DNA of 64,000 bases from Selaginella moellendorffii (Eukaryota; Streptophyta; Lycopodiopsida; Selaginellales; Selaginellaceae). Within the stretch, counting starts at the first letter, position 1. Every line of letters begins with the position of its first letter. A program made the position numbers and the translations under genes. The notes under the pieces were generated by a model. It saw only the letters and a list, made by a program, of their open reading frames with translations. It was not told the origin of the DNA and did not search any database. This document shows, one piece after another, positions 53,735 to 64,000 of this stretch. The DNA is taken from the NCBI RefSeq assembly GCF_000143415.4, contig NW_003314352.1, positions 685,869 through 749,868 on the forward strand. The letters run 5' to 3'.

Positions 53735-54115
53735 AAAAATTTAGCTCAACTTGTGAGCTCAACTCTTTAGCTAGTGAATTCAAGAGTGGTTTACACTCCA
53801 GTTGAAGCAAATTGGACATGCCAAATGTCAATTGACATGTCCCCCAAACTAATTAACAAAGTTAGACTTAAAATCACTCTGATATTAAATGTAAACTTTT
53901 GAGTTTAGACTTCCCAGGAGGCTATCCAACCCAGTATTATTCAAACCCAAGGACACTTAACTATGTATTTCAAGACCTTTAACCGATTAAAAAAGAGGGT
54001 GCACTTTTATTCATGGGCCCTTTCCCTCTATATTTGAACTTATATATATTATCTTTTGAGTTGTTTTCTTTAGTTATTTATAATAGGGAGAAAGCTAGAG
54101 GCCCAACTCCTCTGA
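53735..54115 (-). mobile_element. TRIM remnant: internal - LTR - internal
   Basis: 53890-54082 is a TRIM LTR in the same orientation as 6938-7534 (cccagtattattcaaaccca, gggccctttccctctatatt). Left of it, 53735-53889 matches the TRIM internal region (ccaaatgtcaattgacat against ccagatgtcaatcaacat, ending ctctgatattaaa). Right of it, 54083-54115 matches the other end of the internal region (aagctagaggcccaactcct). It is thus a tandem arrangement truncated on both sides. Differences from the intact copy are mostly C-to-T and G-to-A. Confidence 0.75.
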
Positions 54116-54339
54116 GAAAAAAATCAACTTTGTCAGGAAGATCTAAACAACTATTATAAATTGGCAGATTAAGTTGTTTACATGACTATACCCATTTTGA
54201 AAAATGAGTTATCAAAGGAGAGGCAGAGACTTATAATCAATCTATAATAGTTATCACTATGGTTATGGATTGAATCCATGCACTGAAGTGCCAAAATCAG
54301 CCTGCCAAAACTAACTCAAACCCAAAGATTAAAAGATGG

Positions 54340-56510
54340 ACAATATTAAAGTCAAAGATAATGATATCTTAGAGATGTAGTTATCAGTGAATAAATTTTA
54401 GATTAGAACACAAAAGTAATCCAAGTAATATATCATCTAATAAACCAGTATTAGAGTATAAAAACCACCAAGATTATCATTATTGGAAAACATAGGATTC
54501 ACCATCCAACAAAATTCAATAGCAAATGTACCATCAAGAACACTCAATGATAAAACTTAATTATAAAAGATTTTAGATAGTATACCAAACAACTTACAAA
54601 AAGTAACTAAGAAAACACAAAGTATCATTGATAGATAAGTAAAATGCTCGCGAATGGATCACTGGAAGGAAATAACATCTTAATCTATCAAAACCAACTC
54701 GAGCAACCATCAATAAAATAGAATGAATATTGCAAAGCAAACAAACACTCACTTTTGCCAACTATTGCACTAACAAATTTGAATAGATCTCAGTCAATAA
54801 TACAAAAAAATTTAAGTTGCTTAAATAAGCGTCACCAACATCCTATTGATATCTCAAAGTTAAGAGACCAATCTAGACCAAATCACAAAAAATATAAAAT
54901 AATATGAAAAACTATAAGCCATTAAAAATAATTAATTATCGTGAAAGATCATTAATCATCTTATGAATAAAGAGATGCATAATCATCGTCGAAGAATCCA
55001 CTATCCTGAAAAACAAATCATTCTACATAAAAAATAATCAAGCAAAATCTTTGACAAGGATAATCAATTATTCTAGATGATAATTAATCATCACAAATAA
55101 TTGCTAGATGCAAATACTAATTTCAACATCAAAGCTAATGAGCCAAAATACCTTCCTCAATACCTTCTAACAAATGGAGTAATGAGTATAAAATTCAAAG
55201 AACCAAAAGCTCAAAAAAGCTATAGCCAAGTTTCACTTAACAATGATCATAAGTTTTATATGAAATAATGTTAATTCTAAGGAAGAAATCATAGTATAAC
55301 CTACAATATCCTCCTCAAAAGTCTATATGCTAAACTTCATAATACAAAAACTAATAAAGAGAATATTTACATCAATCCAAATGCTCAAGGATGAGATGCA
55401 AAAGAGTAAAGACTTGGTCAAGGCTTTGGAGGCAGTGTTCCTGACGATAGACAATATCAAAGTTATAGACAATGATATCTTAAAGACTTAATTATCAATG
55501 AATATATATTAGATTAAAATATGAAAGTATTCCAAGTAAGTTATCATCTGATAAACTAGTATTATAGTATAGGAACCACCAAGATCACTATAGTTGGAAA
55601 ACATAGGATTCACCATCCAACAAAATGCAATAACAAGTGCATTATCAAGAATACTCAATGATAAAACTTAACTATTGAAAATTGTAGATAGTATGCCAAA
55701 CAACTTACCAAAGATAACTCAAAGAACACAAAGTATCATTAACCAACATGCACAATACTCACAATTATACCACCCAAAGGAAATAACATTTGAATCTATC
55801 AGAACTAACTCGAGCAACAATCAACAGAATAGAATGAATGTGGTAAGACCAACAAACATTTGTTCATGCTAAATATCACACTAGCCAAACTCAATAGATC
55901 CCGATCAACAATACGAAGGAACTCAAGTTGCTTAAGCAAGTGTTAACAACATTCTATTGATGTCTCAAACCTAAAAGACCAATCCAGAGCAAACCACAAA
56001 GAACATGTGGTAATGCAAAAAGCCAAAAGCTATCAAAGAGAACAACTAACTATTAGAAAAGATTATTAATCATCCCATCATTAGAGAGATGCATAATCAT
56101 TGTCGAAAAAGGAATCGACCATCACAAAGAATGGCAAATCATTCTATATCAACAACAATCAAGCAAAACCTTGACAAGGATAATCAACTATCTTAAGATG
56201 ATAGTCAATCATCACTAATGATTACTAGATATAAAAGTCAACTTCCACATCGAAGCTAACAAGCTAGAATGCCTTCCTCAACAACTTCAAACAAATGAAT
56301 CATAAGTATGAAAATTCAAGGAACCAAAAGCTCGAAGAAGTTTATAGCTAAGTCGTGCCTAACAATGATCACGAGTTTCACATGAACTAACTTAAATGTT
56401 AAAGAAGAAATCATGGTACAACCATTAATATCCTTCTCAACACATCCATAAGTTAAACTTCATAATGCAAAGCTAATGAAGAGCATGTTTGCATCAATCC
56501 AAAAACCAAG
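54340..56510. repeat. Tandem duplication of a ~1.11-kb AT-rich unit
   Basis: Unit 1 about 54340-55440, unit 2 about 55448-56510. cataggattcaccatccaac is at 54491 and 55602 (offset 1111), and the block starting gttttatatgaa (55252) matches gtttcacatgaa (56370; offset 1118). Similarity is moderate over the full length. No coding frame is shared by both units. Confidence 0.8.
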
Positions 56511-59500
56511 CACAACGAAGTTATGCTCAACAAGTGATCATCTAAACAATCTTCCATGAATCCATCTATAGCAAGATGTAACTCATTTCATAACAAACAC
56601 AAGAAGAATCATCAATGATTAATATATCCCGAACTCAAATCCAATAAAGACTCAAACATTTCAATATCGATCACTAATTCTCCCTCTCATAAAGCTAGTA
56701 TAGTCCATGACTAAATCACTTTTCAAGGAAAAATTCAAAGCACAACCCCTATTAAACAATCTTGTTTAGAACACAACTAATTCAAACTTGCCACTCACTT
56801 CATTTGAACGTCAATACAGTTGCTAATTAGCAAATGCACGAATGGCAACAACACAAAGCTAAAACCTTAACACTATTTGTATCGAGACCAATGAAACTCA
56901 ATATTAATCCTACTAAGAGATATCTCATCTCACTTAAATCCCAATAACAATAATGTCAATGACAAGGCATTACTTCAATGCTATTAACATCAGAAGAAAG
57001 CTAAAAGAAAGCAAGAGTGAATCACCACTCAAAGTTCTCTACTAACTAAGTTAGCCAAAGTCGAAGATATTTTACTCAGTATCCAAGACCAATCCTCCAA
57101 CATTACTCAATTACAGATAACACATCATCAAGGAGTGATTCACCACATCCGAGACTCAATGAAATCTAACATTTCAAACTAAATGCAACCAAATGATATC
57201 GACAGAAGTAGAGTCAACATGCTAACATGGAAAACCCATGTAAATCTAACAACACAATCCTCCGCAACACCATCTGGTTAAGCAAACCTATCACTAATAA
57301 ATCTTTTTTGAGTGAATTAAGTGTTAAATAGTCCTTGACAAAGTCTACAAGCAATCATTAGTTGCCAAGCAACTAACAATCACTCTTTCAACTTGCCTTC
57401 ATAAGACCTAAACACTAAATTCATATTATCAAGTCATACACTTGTCCAACATGAATGTAATACCCTAGGTACGAGATAAAGGTTCATGGATAAGCACAAA
57501 CTAAATGACCACTCGAATCCAACTCAACCGCAATAAACTCATCAACACATCTAACCAATAACTTTAAGCATGCCTTGAAGAGGCTAGCTATGCATGATCA
57601 ACACTCAGCCGAAACTAAAGTGAAGACCATGAGATGGACTCATATTGTTACACAACTTCCTAATAGACAAAGTTATAGTACAGGTACCAATATTTCAACT
57701 TCAAACAACTAAGTTGGACATCACCATCTTTAGCCAAGGTGCAACCAAGACTAAGTCAAGATTAGTGAGAGCTCACTACTCTCATAGAGTTTAATGAAAT
57801 GCAAAGTGCAATCTGTTACCAAGCACAACACTACAGAAGAAAGGCACAAGGGTCACCCTTCTTAGAAAAGTGCAATAGCCACTTTTCTACACTAACTCTA
57901 GACTGTATTCAACTCAATTGTTTTAGCCCCAAAAGTTAGCATCCCTTTTGGGCCGCATAATAAAAACTACCTACTAAGGTTTAAGTCAACTGAAGTTGAC
58001 TCCAACCCTTTCACTAGCTTGTACTGGCTTACGAAAAAGGAATGATTTTCAAGCAAAGTAATTAACAAATCAGCCATTGGAAAAGTCTATGAAAATTTAT
58101 GGAAATTTTCCATCCTAGAAAAAGAATGTCTCTAAGTCTAGAAATACAAACTAATTAACACAAATTTTTGAGATCTATAGTATGTTAAGCATCGAACATC
58201 TTTGCCCATTTTTTCGACATCCAACACCAACATCCCCAAAATGCAAAATGAACATCTAATGCTTGATCACAAAGACTATATCTACGGATATCCACATTGC
58301 ATTAACATTGCATTAGATCCAATGTGAAGCCAAAACACTAACAAAAAAAATGATATGGAAAATCAAGGTTTAAGGAAAATTCCTCATCACTCGAAATAAC
58401 AATACCACTTCCACTAACACAAGTGCTAGTGATGTCAATGCCTCAACTATACACCTTCTCCATCTAACAATCTACTCCAAGTGCTAATGGATCAATTGAC
58501 AAGCTATAGTAAATGAATGTTATAACACTTTCCAATACCTTATAGGCAACCTCCTAGGAAACAAAGAATCAACTTAAGTTTAGCATAATGGTTCAGCATT
58601 GAGAACTTAGTTAAAGCTACTTCAATGTTACTATATGCAAGTAGATTAGCTTCACTATCAACCACTTTTAGGGTTGATTATCGTTTAACCAAGCAACTTC
58701 GTAAACACATTGCTCACTATCACATGGATATGATATAAAATCATGATGACTTAATCATCAATCAAGCAACACCACGAGCAATGACTATGTCACTACTACA
58801 AAGGTTTAAGTGAGTATCAAGTGCTAACTCTATTCGAAAAAATGCTATATAAATGCCACACTCCATCGATAGAGATTTACAACACCCAACACCACTAACT
58901 TTTGTTCACAACATAGTCAAGCTTATGCCACCCTCTTTCTGACCAAACTCAAAACTTATCCAACACCAAACTACTCAAGGAGTAATAGCAAGGTTCCCTG
59001 GAAAAGAATTGAGCATTGTAACCCAAGTTTTCAATAGTAAGCTTAGACAAAATGGTATAGCGCTTCACCACTATCCATCCCATGACTCACCATTTTTAAG
59101 ACTATTATAAATAACATACATCAAGATAGGGACTCTTGATTGCATGATGTGAATACGAGTAATGAGTTAACACCTTGTTGCAAATCATCTCTTCAAGAGG
59201 AGAAAATAATTTATGTGTTTGATCCTTCATCCCTAGTGACTCTCTTTTCGGTCTCAACCCTGACTAAACCTCAAACTTGTATTCACACTACCTTCAGTCC
59301 AATCCAAGAAAAGTTTATGAGAGAGCATAGCAATGACTACTTGAATCAATAGACTTATTTCTCCGATCTTGATTGATCCACTTATAATCACACTTAGGAA
59401 GGATCCACTAGTGCCGTGCTAAATAGTTACGGACCAGCCTATTTGCCACTCATAGCAAACTTAGGGGAGGTTTACTTTCACCCATGGTACAAGGAACAAC

Positions 59501-59795
59501 TCATGGAACCAACGAAATCCTACCAACTCAAAGTGTAACCTTGAGTTGCTAATGTGCCTCACTCACAAGCCCAAGCGAAAATTTGTGCAAATGGAATATC
59601 TCACATCCATCTTATGAGCCCAAGAGCAAGCTCACATAATATTATACAAAAAGGTAACCAAAATCCATACTCAAGGAATGAATGCAAAGCCTTTGCACCC
59701 AAACGTGTACCCACTCAGATTATCGTTTCATCTCTGCGTATGCAATAAGACTAGTTGCCCAATCTCATTGGATAGTACTCGCCAAGACTCATCCT
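56511..59795. other. AT-rich region, no gene identified
   Basis: 3.3 kb without a frame longer than about 70 codons. It probably belongs to the interior of a minus-strand LTR element, since ctctaatacca at 59793-59803 followed by aatgtagcgc looks like a degraded initiator-tRNA primer site next to an LTR. Confidence 0.5.
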
Positions 59796-59807
59796 CTAAT
59801 ACCAAAT

Positions 59808-60020
59808 GTAGCGCATGTAGTTTTTACCCTTTATTCTATGGTGATTTACCATAGGATAACCATGGAGCGGAACCTAAACCCTGTGACATATGCCACGTGT
59901 CCAAAGGATAGTTGTGTGGAACCCGAGTTTCAGGGCTTTGGGCCACCGAATGAACGAACGGTGCCAAACTCCCGCCAAGGAGCAATGGCACTGGAGCATG
60001 GAATGACTCCTAATATACAT
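59808..60020 (-). repeat. LTR-like block shared with 40352-40600
   Basis: Begins tgtagcgcatgtag. It shares accctttat-ctatg, tttaccataggata, ggaacctaaaccct, atatgccacgtgtccaaagg and ggaatgactc with 40352-40600. Primer-site-like tacca precedes it. Confidence 0.7.
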
Positions 60021-60365
60021 TTGAAGAAGACTATCATCTAGATGGCAATATGTTAAGTGCCAGCTTTGACCATGTGGTCAACGTGGGCTCAAGGGTATAT
60101 TAAGACATGTTAATGCAATGGAGCTTTTGAGGTAGTTTGGGGGTGGTGAAGAACCTCAAGAGAAGGCATAGCATAATCTTTTATTTTTTAGTGCTAGGTC
60201 ATAACATTGATATTAGAGGGGTTGGTTGTGATGGTCAACCAAAATGAATGCTAAAATTCTAGTGTCAATAGTGGTGTTGATGGAATAGTGGAGGTTTGAA
60301 TTATTCAAAATGTTCTTCATGAGCTATGAACCCTTAATCAAAATCAATAAGAGATGTAAGACAAG

Positions 60366-61165
60366 ATGCATGGCATGATAGATATCAGGCATGTTAAGGT
60401 ACTCAATACTAGATATGGCGGTACTCCATGTAAAACTTCCTTGGTGGATCAATTTAAAATTCCAACATTTTTTAGTGATGGTGGTGTGGATGAGTGTTTG
60501 GCTTGGCTAGTTAATATGAAAAAGTTTTTAGTTGCTAAAGGAACTCTAGATGTAAAGGCATTAGTGGATATTCTAATGGTTTTGCATGATGTGGGTCTTT
60601 GGTGGTGGAATTGGTTTGAGGAATCTCATGTTGTAAATAAAAAATCACTAATGTTTACCATGGATGAGTTTAAAGTTGTTTTCCCTTTATGTTTTGCCCC
60701 TCACTATAATGTGGAGAATGCTCGCACAAAATTTTGGCATTTCCAGCAAGGGATAATGATGCTCATGGATTATATTGAGAAGTTTACTCATTTAATTAGC
60801 CGTATTTCAACAAAAAATCAAAATCAGAATAAATCTTACTTCATTAATGGCTTTCATAATAAAAGCATGTAACAACACTTGTGCCATTTTTAGCCTACAA
60901 AAAGTTTGAAGGAGTTATTTAATATAGTTTGTCAACTTGACAATGACAAGCACAATTCTCACAAGCATTTAAGAAGTCCTTCTATAAAAAATTGTCATGA
61001 TGATCCCTGTGGACACAAAAATGGGAAAAAATATCATAAGCTAAAATTTATAATGGCTACTTCGGATACAAAAGGGTCAAAGAAGTAAAAGTTCTTTATA
61101 AAGAATTATAGATAAAGTTGTCATTATTGTGGTGAACTTAACATTATAAAGCTGATTGTCCATAG
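60366..61165 (+). pseudogene. Ty3/gypsy gag relic
   Basis: 168 open codons (60366-60872) contain F-K-I-P-T-F, C-L-A-W-L-V-N-M-K-K-F, W-W-W-N-W-F, F-W-H-F-Q-Q-G and M-D-Y-I-E-K-F-T-H-L, the retrotransposon Gag core. A second frame (60906-61088) is Lys/His-rich. At about 61115-61163 C-H-Y-C-G-E-L and H-Y-K-A-D-C form a zinc knuckle split by a one- to two-base frame change. Protease and pol do not follow; the minisatellite-repeat fragment begins at 61430. Confidence 0.8.
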
Positions 61166-61429
61166 CTAAAGAACAAGCAACAGAGCAAAAAAAATGGCCA
61201 ATCTTCTATTGATGGTAATTTAGATACTAAAAAGTTGTAAATTTTGTAATATGAAGATGACAAGGAAGACTAATCTGGGTGGAGGGAGAAGCTTTTAATT
61301 GCTTGTCAATTCAACTGTGTGTGAAACAAAATGGAACTCAAGGACATTCTTGCATTAACTTTAATGCTAAAGAGGTGGGGATTGAGAAAGAAAACTTAAG
61401 AATCTGTGAAAAGATAGTAATACACTATT

Positions 61430-62000
61430 ATTTATGTAGTGAGTAATTGAAACCAAGTAAAACTAAATAAGAGTTAGTACAATAAAAGTAAACTTTAAAT
61501 TTAACTATGGCCAAAGTAAAAGTAAACTAGCAAATTAGAAAAGAAAGATTTGTGGCTTATGAATTCTTCTTGGATTTTGTGAATTGAATTTCTTAGTTTT
61601 ATAAAAATTTAAAAGTTTACTCTAGATCCATGCATATAACATTAACTTTAAAATATAAATATTGAAAAAAATACTTTAAAAATACTCATTTCCTTACTTT
61701 GAAAACCATAATAAAGATTCACTTTGAAATCTTTATTATATACTTAAAATAGACATGGGCACCTTAACTCCCCTTTAGAAAGAATAGATGATTAATAAGC
61801 TTTCAAGTGGAGCACCATTTTATTTAAGCCAAAGGCACTACAATCTATTTTTCTTTCAGGAAAGGAAGTTGTTTTTGAGCACTTTCTTGAGAGGTCTCCT
61901 TGGAACTCCTCAAGTTAGTACTCACTAAGCCTCAATCCCAACCCCAACATGTTTCCAAGACCACTTGAATCAATCCCACTGGGGCATCATCAACAAGCAG
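61430..62000. repeat. Two fragments of the minisatellite repeat, opposite orientation
   Basis: 61430-61565 matches 11990-12135 in plus orientation (attgaaaccaa, gcaaattagaaaagaaagat, tttgtggctta). 61795-62000 matches the complement of 11510-11640 (gtggagcaccat, tttttgagcactttc). Heavily AT-shifted; no array left. Confidence 0.6.
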
Positions 62001-62055
62001 CTAAACACCTCAAACTTGACAATGACTTCCACTCCAAAGTTCACTTTCAGCATAA

Positions 62056-62640
62056 ATGGTCATCTTGCCTTTTTCAATCTTGAAGGAACTTCCTAGAGGT
62101 GCTTTTGAGTTAGAGTTCAATACCCTGCCTGTTCATGCTAAGCCAGTATTTTCCAGCGACCAAACTCGTATTTCCACGTTCTTGTCCAGGAAGGAGAGTA
62201 TCTGTTGGAACGTCAAAACTTTGCCAAATCCTGTCTGAGCTACGGTCGGCAGGCGAAAGTTGCAAGTTTCTTCCAAGAACGCGGTGGTGATAGAGCAATT
62301 CTCACAGTGGACAGGTCATATTGTCATGGAATTGTCTGTAACAATGAGTCCGGTTCCTTTAAGCTCGAGCTCTCCAGATTTGCCTACATTGATCTTCAGT
62401 TTCTCAGTCATGCTACCGTTCTTGATGAGCGCTTCAGTGGCCTCCCATACTACTGTTCCTGTGCTTGAAGCCAAGCTCATCGCTTGTGTGGAATCCAAAT
62501 GCAAAAGTGTTGTTAAAGCTTGTCTCCCAGTCCAATCCCCTTGCAATTCAGGACCAGGAGCATCAGTAGAACTAGCGTCATTAGTTTTGCCACCATCAGG
62601 CAAAAACTTCTTGTTCTTTCTCCTGCAAATGAAACTCACT
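62056..62640 (-). pseudogene. S-domain receptor-like kinase, lectin-domain fragment
   Basis: Minus strand reads L-L-H-L-D-S-T-Q-A-M-S, G-T-V-V-W-E-A-T-E-A-L and G-K-S-G-E-L-E-L-K. After a frame change it reads I-W-Q-S-F-D-V-P-T-D-T-L-L-P-G-Q and V-A-G-K-Y-W-L-S-M. The W-Q-S-F-D-x-P-T-D-T-L-L-P block is diagnostic of G-type (bulb-type) lectin S-domain proteins, plasma-membrane receptors in plants. No kinase domain remains; the downstream side is lost at about 62056. Divergent from the copy at 62983. Confidence 0.75.
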
Positions 62641-62982
62641 AAAGTATTTGAGTTTTACTTGGTCGATGTCAACTATAAGATATCCTCCATGATTTTTCAT
62701 ATCCTTCTGATTTTTGCTACGAATTCATGGCATTAAAAACAATTGAAAAACAACTGATCATACCTCACAAGAACTTCTTGTGTTTCTAACATAATAGTAG
62801 TATACTTAGAAAGAGTATCCTTAGCAAAGTTAACCTGAAAGTAGATGACTTTCACAGCGATTGACTTGGGCTTTGATCAATTCAATCCAGGAACATAACT
62901 CCAACGAAATAATCACATAGCTTAAAACGACAGAATTGCAAAAAAGAAGAAAAACTTAGTGAGAGCAAGCTTTGGAGAAACC
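62641..62982. other. Shared upstream region of two divergent receptor pseudogenes
   Basis: About 340 bp, AT-rich, no gene. If the two genes were functional ancestors this would have been a bidirectional promoter; no motif is secure. Confidence 0.4.
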
Positions 62983-64000
62983 ATGTCAGAAACAACATTC
63001 ATGAAGCTACTTACTCTCATGCTGCTGCTCGCTTAGACTTACTACAGCAGAGTCCTGGCAGACTTCTTGCGCGGAAGCACTGTCACAACAGGAAGCCCTT
63101 GGAGATCACCTGAAGGAACCTTTGGATTTGGATTCGTAATGCCTGAGTCTTCAAGCACCCGGAACTTCAATCTTGCGATCTGGTATGATATAGATCCGAA
63201 GAAGACTGTCGTCTGGATGGCAATGGAAAACGGGCAGCTGGTCCAGGTGAGTAAAAATGCCAAGCTTGAGGACTTTCCGTCACTGATGGCAGCAGCTCCG
63301 CCCCCTTGTGGCAAACCAATCCCGGACAATGTTGTGCTGAAAGTGCTTCTCTGCTCGAGAACGGAACTTAGTTGTCCTTGGAAAAGACAAGAAAGTTGCA
63401 TGGCAGAGCTTCGACTCTCCAACGAACAACCTTTTGCCCGAGCAGCAGCTCCGCACACAAGGAAATCCGTCCTTGGGATACACGAGGTTGATTTCCCAGT
63501 CTGGAGCATACCAGCTTGTTCTCAACAGTGGTCAGGTACTGCTCAAGAACTTAAAGCTGGAGATCCCGCAAAAGTACTGGTCTATTGCAAATCTGACACT
63601 GAACTCCACCATGACTTGCCTGGATGACGAAAAAGGCCAGCACGTCTTGAACAACAACGCTTGCCAGCCTGATTGTTCTCTCAAGTTCCCGGTCGTCTTG
63701 AACTTGAGCTCTCAAGGGGTCCTTTCCTTTTAAGACGCAACTGGAAAGAGCTGGGCATCAGGATCAATGAGTTCACAAGACTACGCGCTTGACTATGACG
63801 ATGGGAATGTGTTGAGGAGACTTACGCTGGACAACGATGGCAATCTCAGGATCTAGAAGAACAAGAGTGGCTCCTGGAGCATCGTCTGGCAAGCCATCAT
63901 GCTCGAGTGCGACATCTTTGGAACATGTGGACCTTTCACTCTCTGCACCTACAGGCCCACAAAACTTGCAGCTGTCCTCCTGCTTTCACCGAGTTGATCC
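62983..64000 (+). pseudogene. G-type lectin S-receptor-like kinase pseudogene (3' partial)
   Basis: Starts M-S-E-T-T-F-M-K-L-L-T-L-M-L-L-L-A, a signal peptide interrupted by TAG at about 63034, then V-L-A-D-F-L-R-G-S-T-V and G-T-F-G-F-G-F-V, A-I-W-Y-D, T-V-V-W-M-A: a B-lectin domain. After a frame change: N-L-V-V-L-G-K, W-Q-S-F-D-S-P-T-N-N-L-L-P. The 63434-63733 frame adds N-L-T-L-N-S-T-M-T-C-L-D-D. The S-locus domain (63760-63990) gives V-L-R-R-L-T-L-D-N-D-G-N-L-R, a stop, W-S-I-V-W-Q-A and C-D-I-F-G-T-C-G-P-F, then a frame change before the C-S-C-P-P-A-F block. At least two stops and three frameshifts. A kinase domain, if any, is beyond the window. Confidence 0.85.

Overview
This is nuclear DNA from a land plant. 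The evidence is a single-exon PLS-class pentatricopeptide repeat (PPR) gene with a DYW deaminase domain at the left edge, G-type lectin S-domain receptor-kinase remnants at the right edge, and plant-type LTR retrotransposons in between (Ty3/gypsy chromovirus, Athila/Tat-like, Ty1/copia, TRIM), several using an initiator-tRNA-Met primer site. The PPR style and the GC-rich genes next to AT-rich decayed repeats suggest a lycophyte such as Selaginella. That is an inference; nothing here proves the species. Only the PPR gene looks intact.

Layout. 1-2.3 kb: PPR-DYW gene, cut by the window edge at its 5' end, with terminal tripeptide DYL instead of DYW. 2.4-3.8 kb: unidentified decayed minus-strand coding sequence. 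4.4-6.5 kb: S-domain receptor-kinase fragment followed by a foldback structure with ~0.8-0.97 kb arms and a 66-nt loop of receptor-kinase sequence. 6.5-10.6 kb: copia and gypsy relics, a textbook TRIM (6938-7534, identical LTRs, TSD TTCTT) and a solo TRIM LTR. 10.96-12.4 kb: first large copy of a dispersed non-coding repeat carrying a GAGTCC/GAGATC minisatellite. 12856-20965: complete but mutated chromovirus (TSD GCTAT) whose protease region is interrupted by a hAT transposon (14763-17300, TSD CCCACATC).

22481-29644: Athila/Tat-like element lacking a recognisable reverse transcriptase. 30455-38696: minus-strand gypsy element (TSD CTACA) split by a 100-N gap. It carries a U6 snRNA retrocopy and a solo TRIM LTR, and sits at the PBS/LTR junction of a still older element. 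40.0-41.8 and 44.8-46.6 kb: two more minisatellite repeats. 46.7-48.1 kb: truncated minus-strand copia gag-PR-IN. 48.84-49.39 kb: tandem array of seven ~80-bp hairpin units. 52.1-53.3 kb: decayed gene with a SWIM-like zinc finger. 53.7-54.1 kb: TRIM remnant. 54.3-56.5 kb: tandem 1.1-kb duplication. 60.4-61.2 kb: gypsy gag relic. 62.06-64.0 kb: two divergently oriented S-domain receptor-kinase pseudogenes.

The window reads as an insertion stratigraphy: several nested layers can be ordered by target-site duplications. Most in-frame stops fit C-to-T change at CG/CHG sites, as expected of methylated plant transposons. The best candidates for something unusual are the tandem hairpin array, the foldback with a receptor-kinase loop, the U6 retrocopy inside a retrotransposon, and the ~75-bp segment present in opposite orientations in the two LTRs of one chromovirus. 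No complete previously undescribed gene system is evident.
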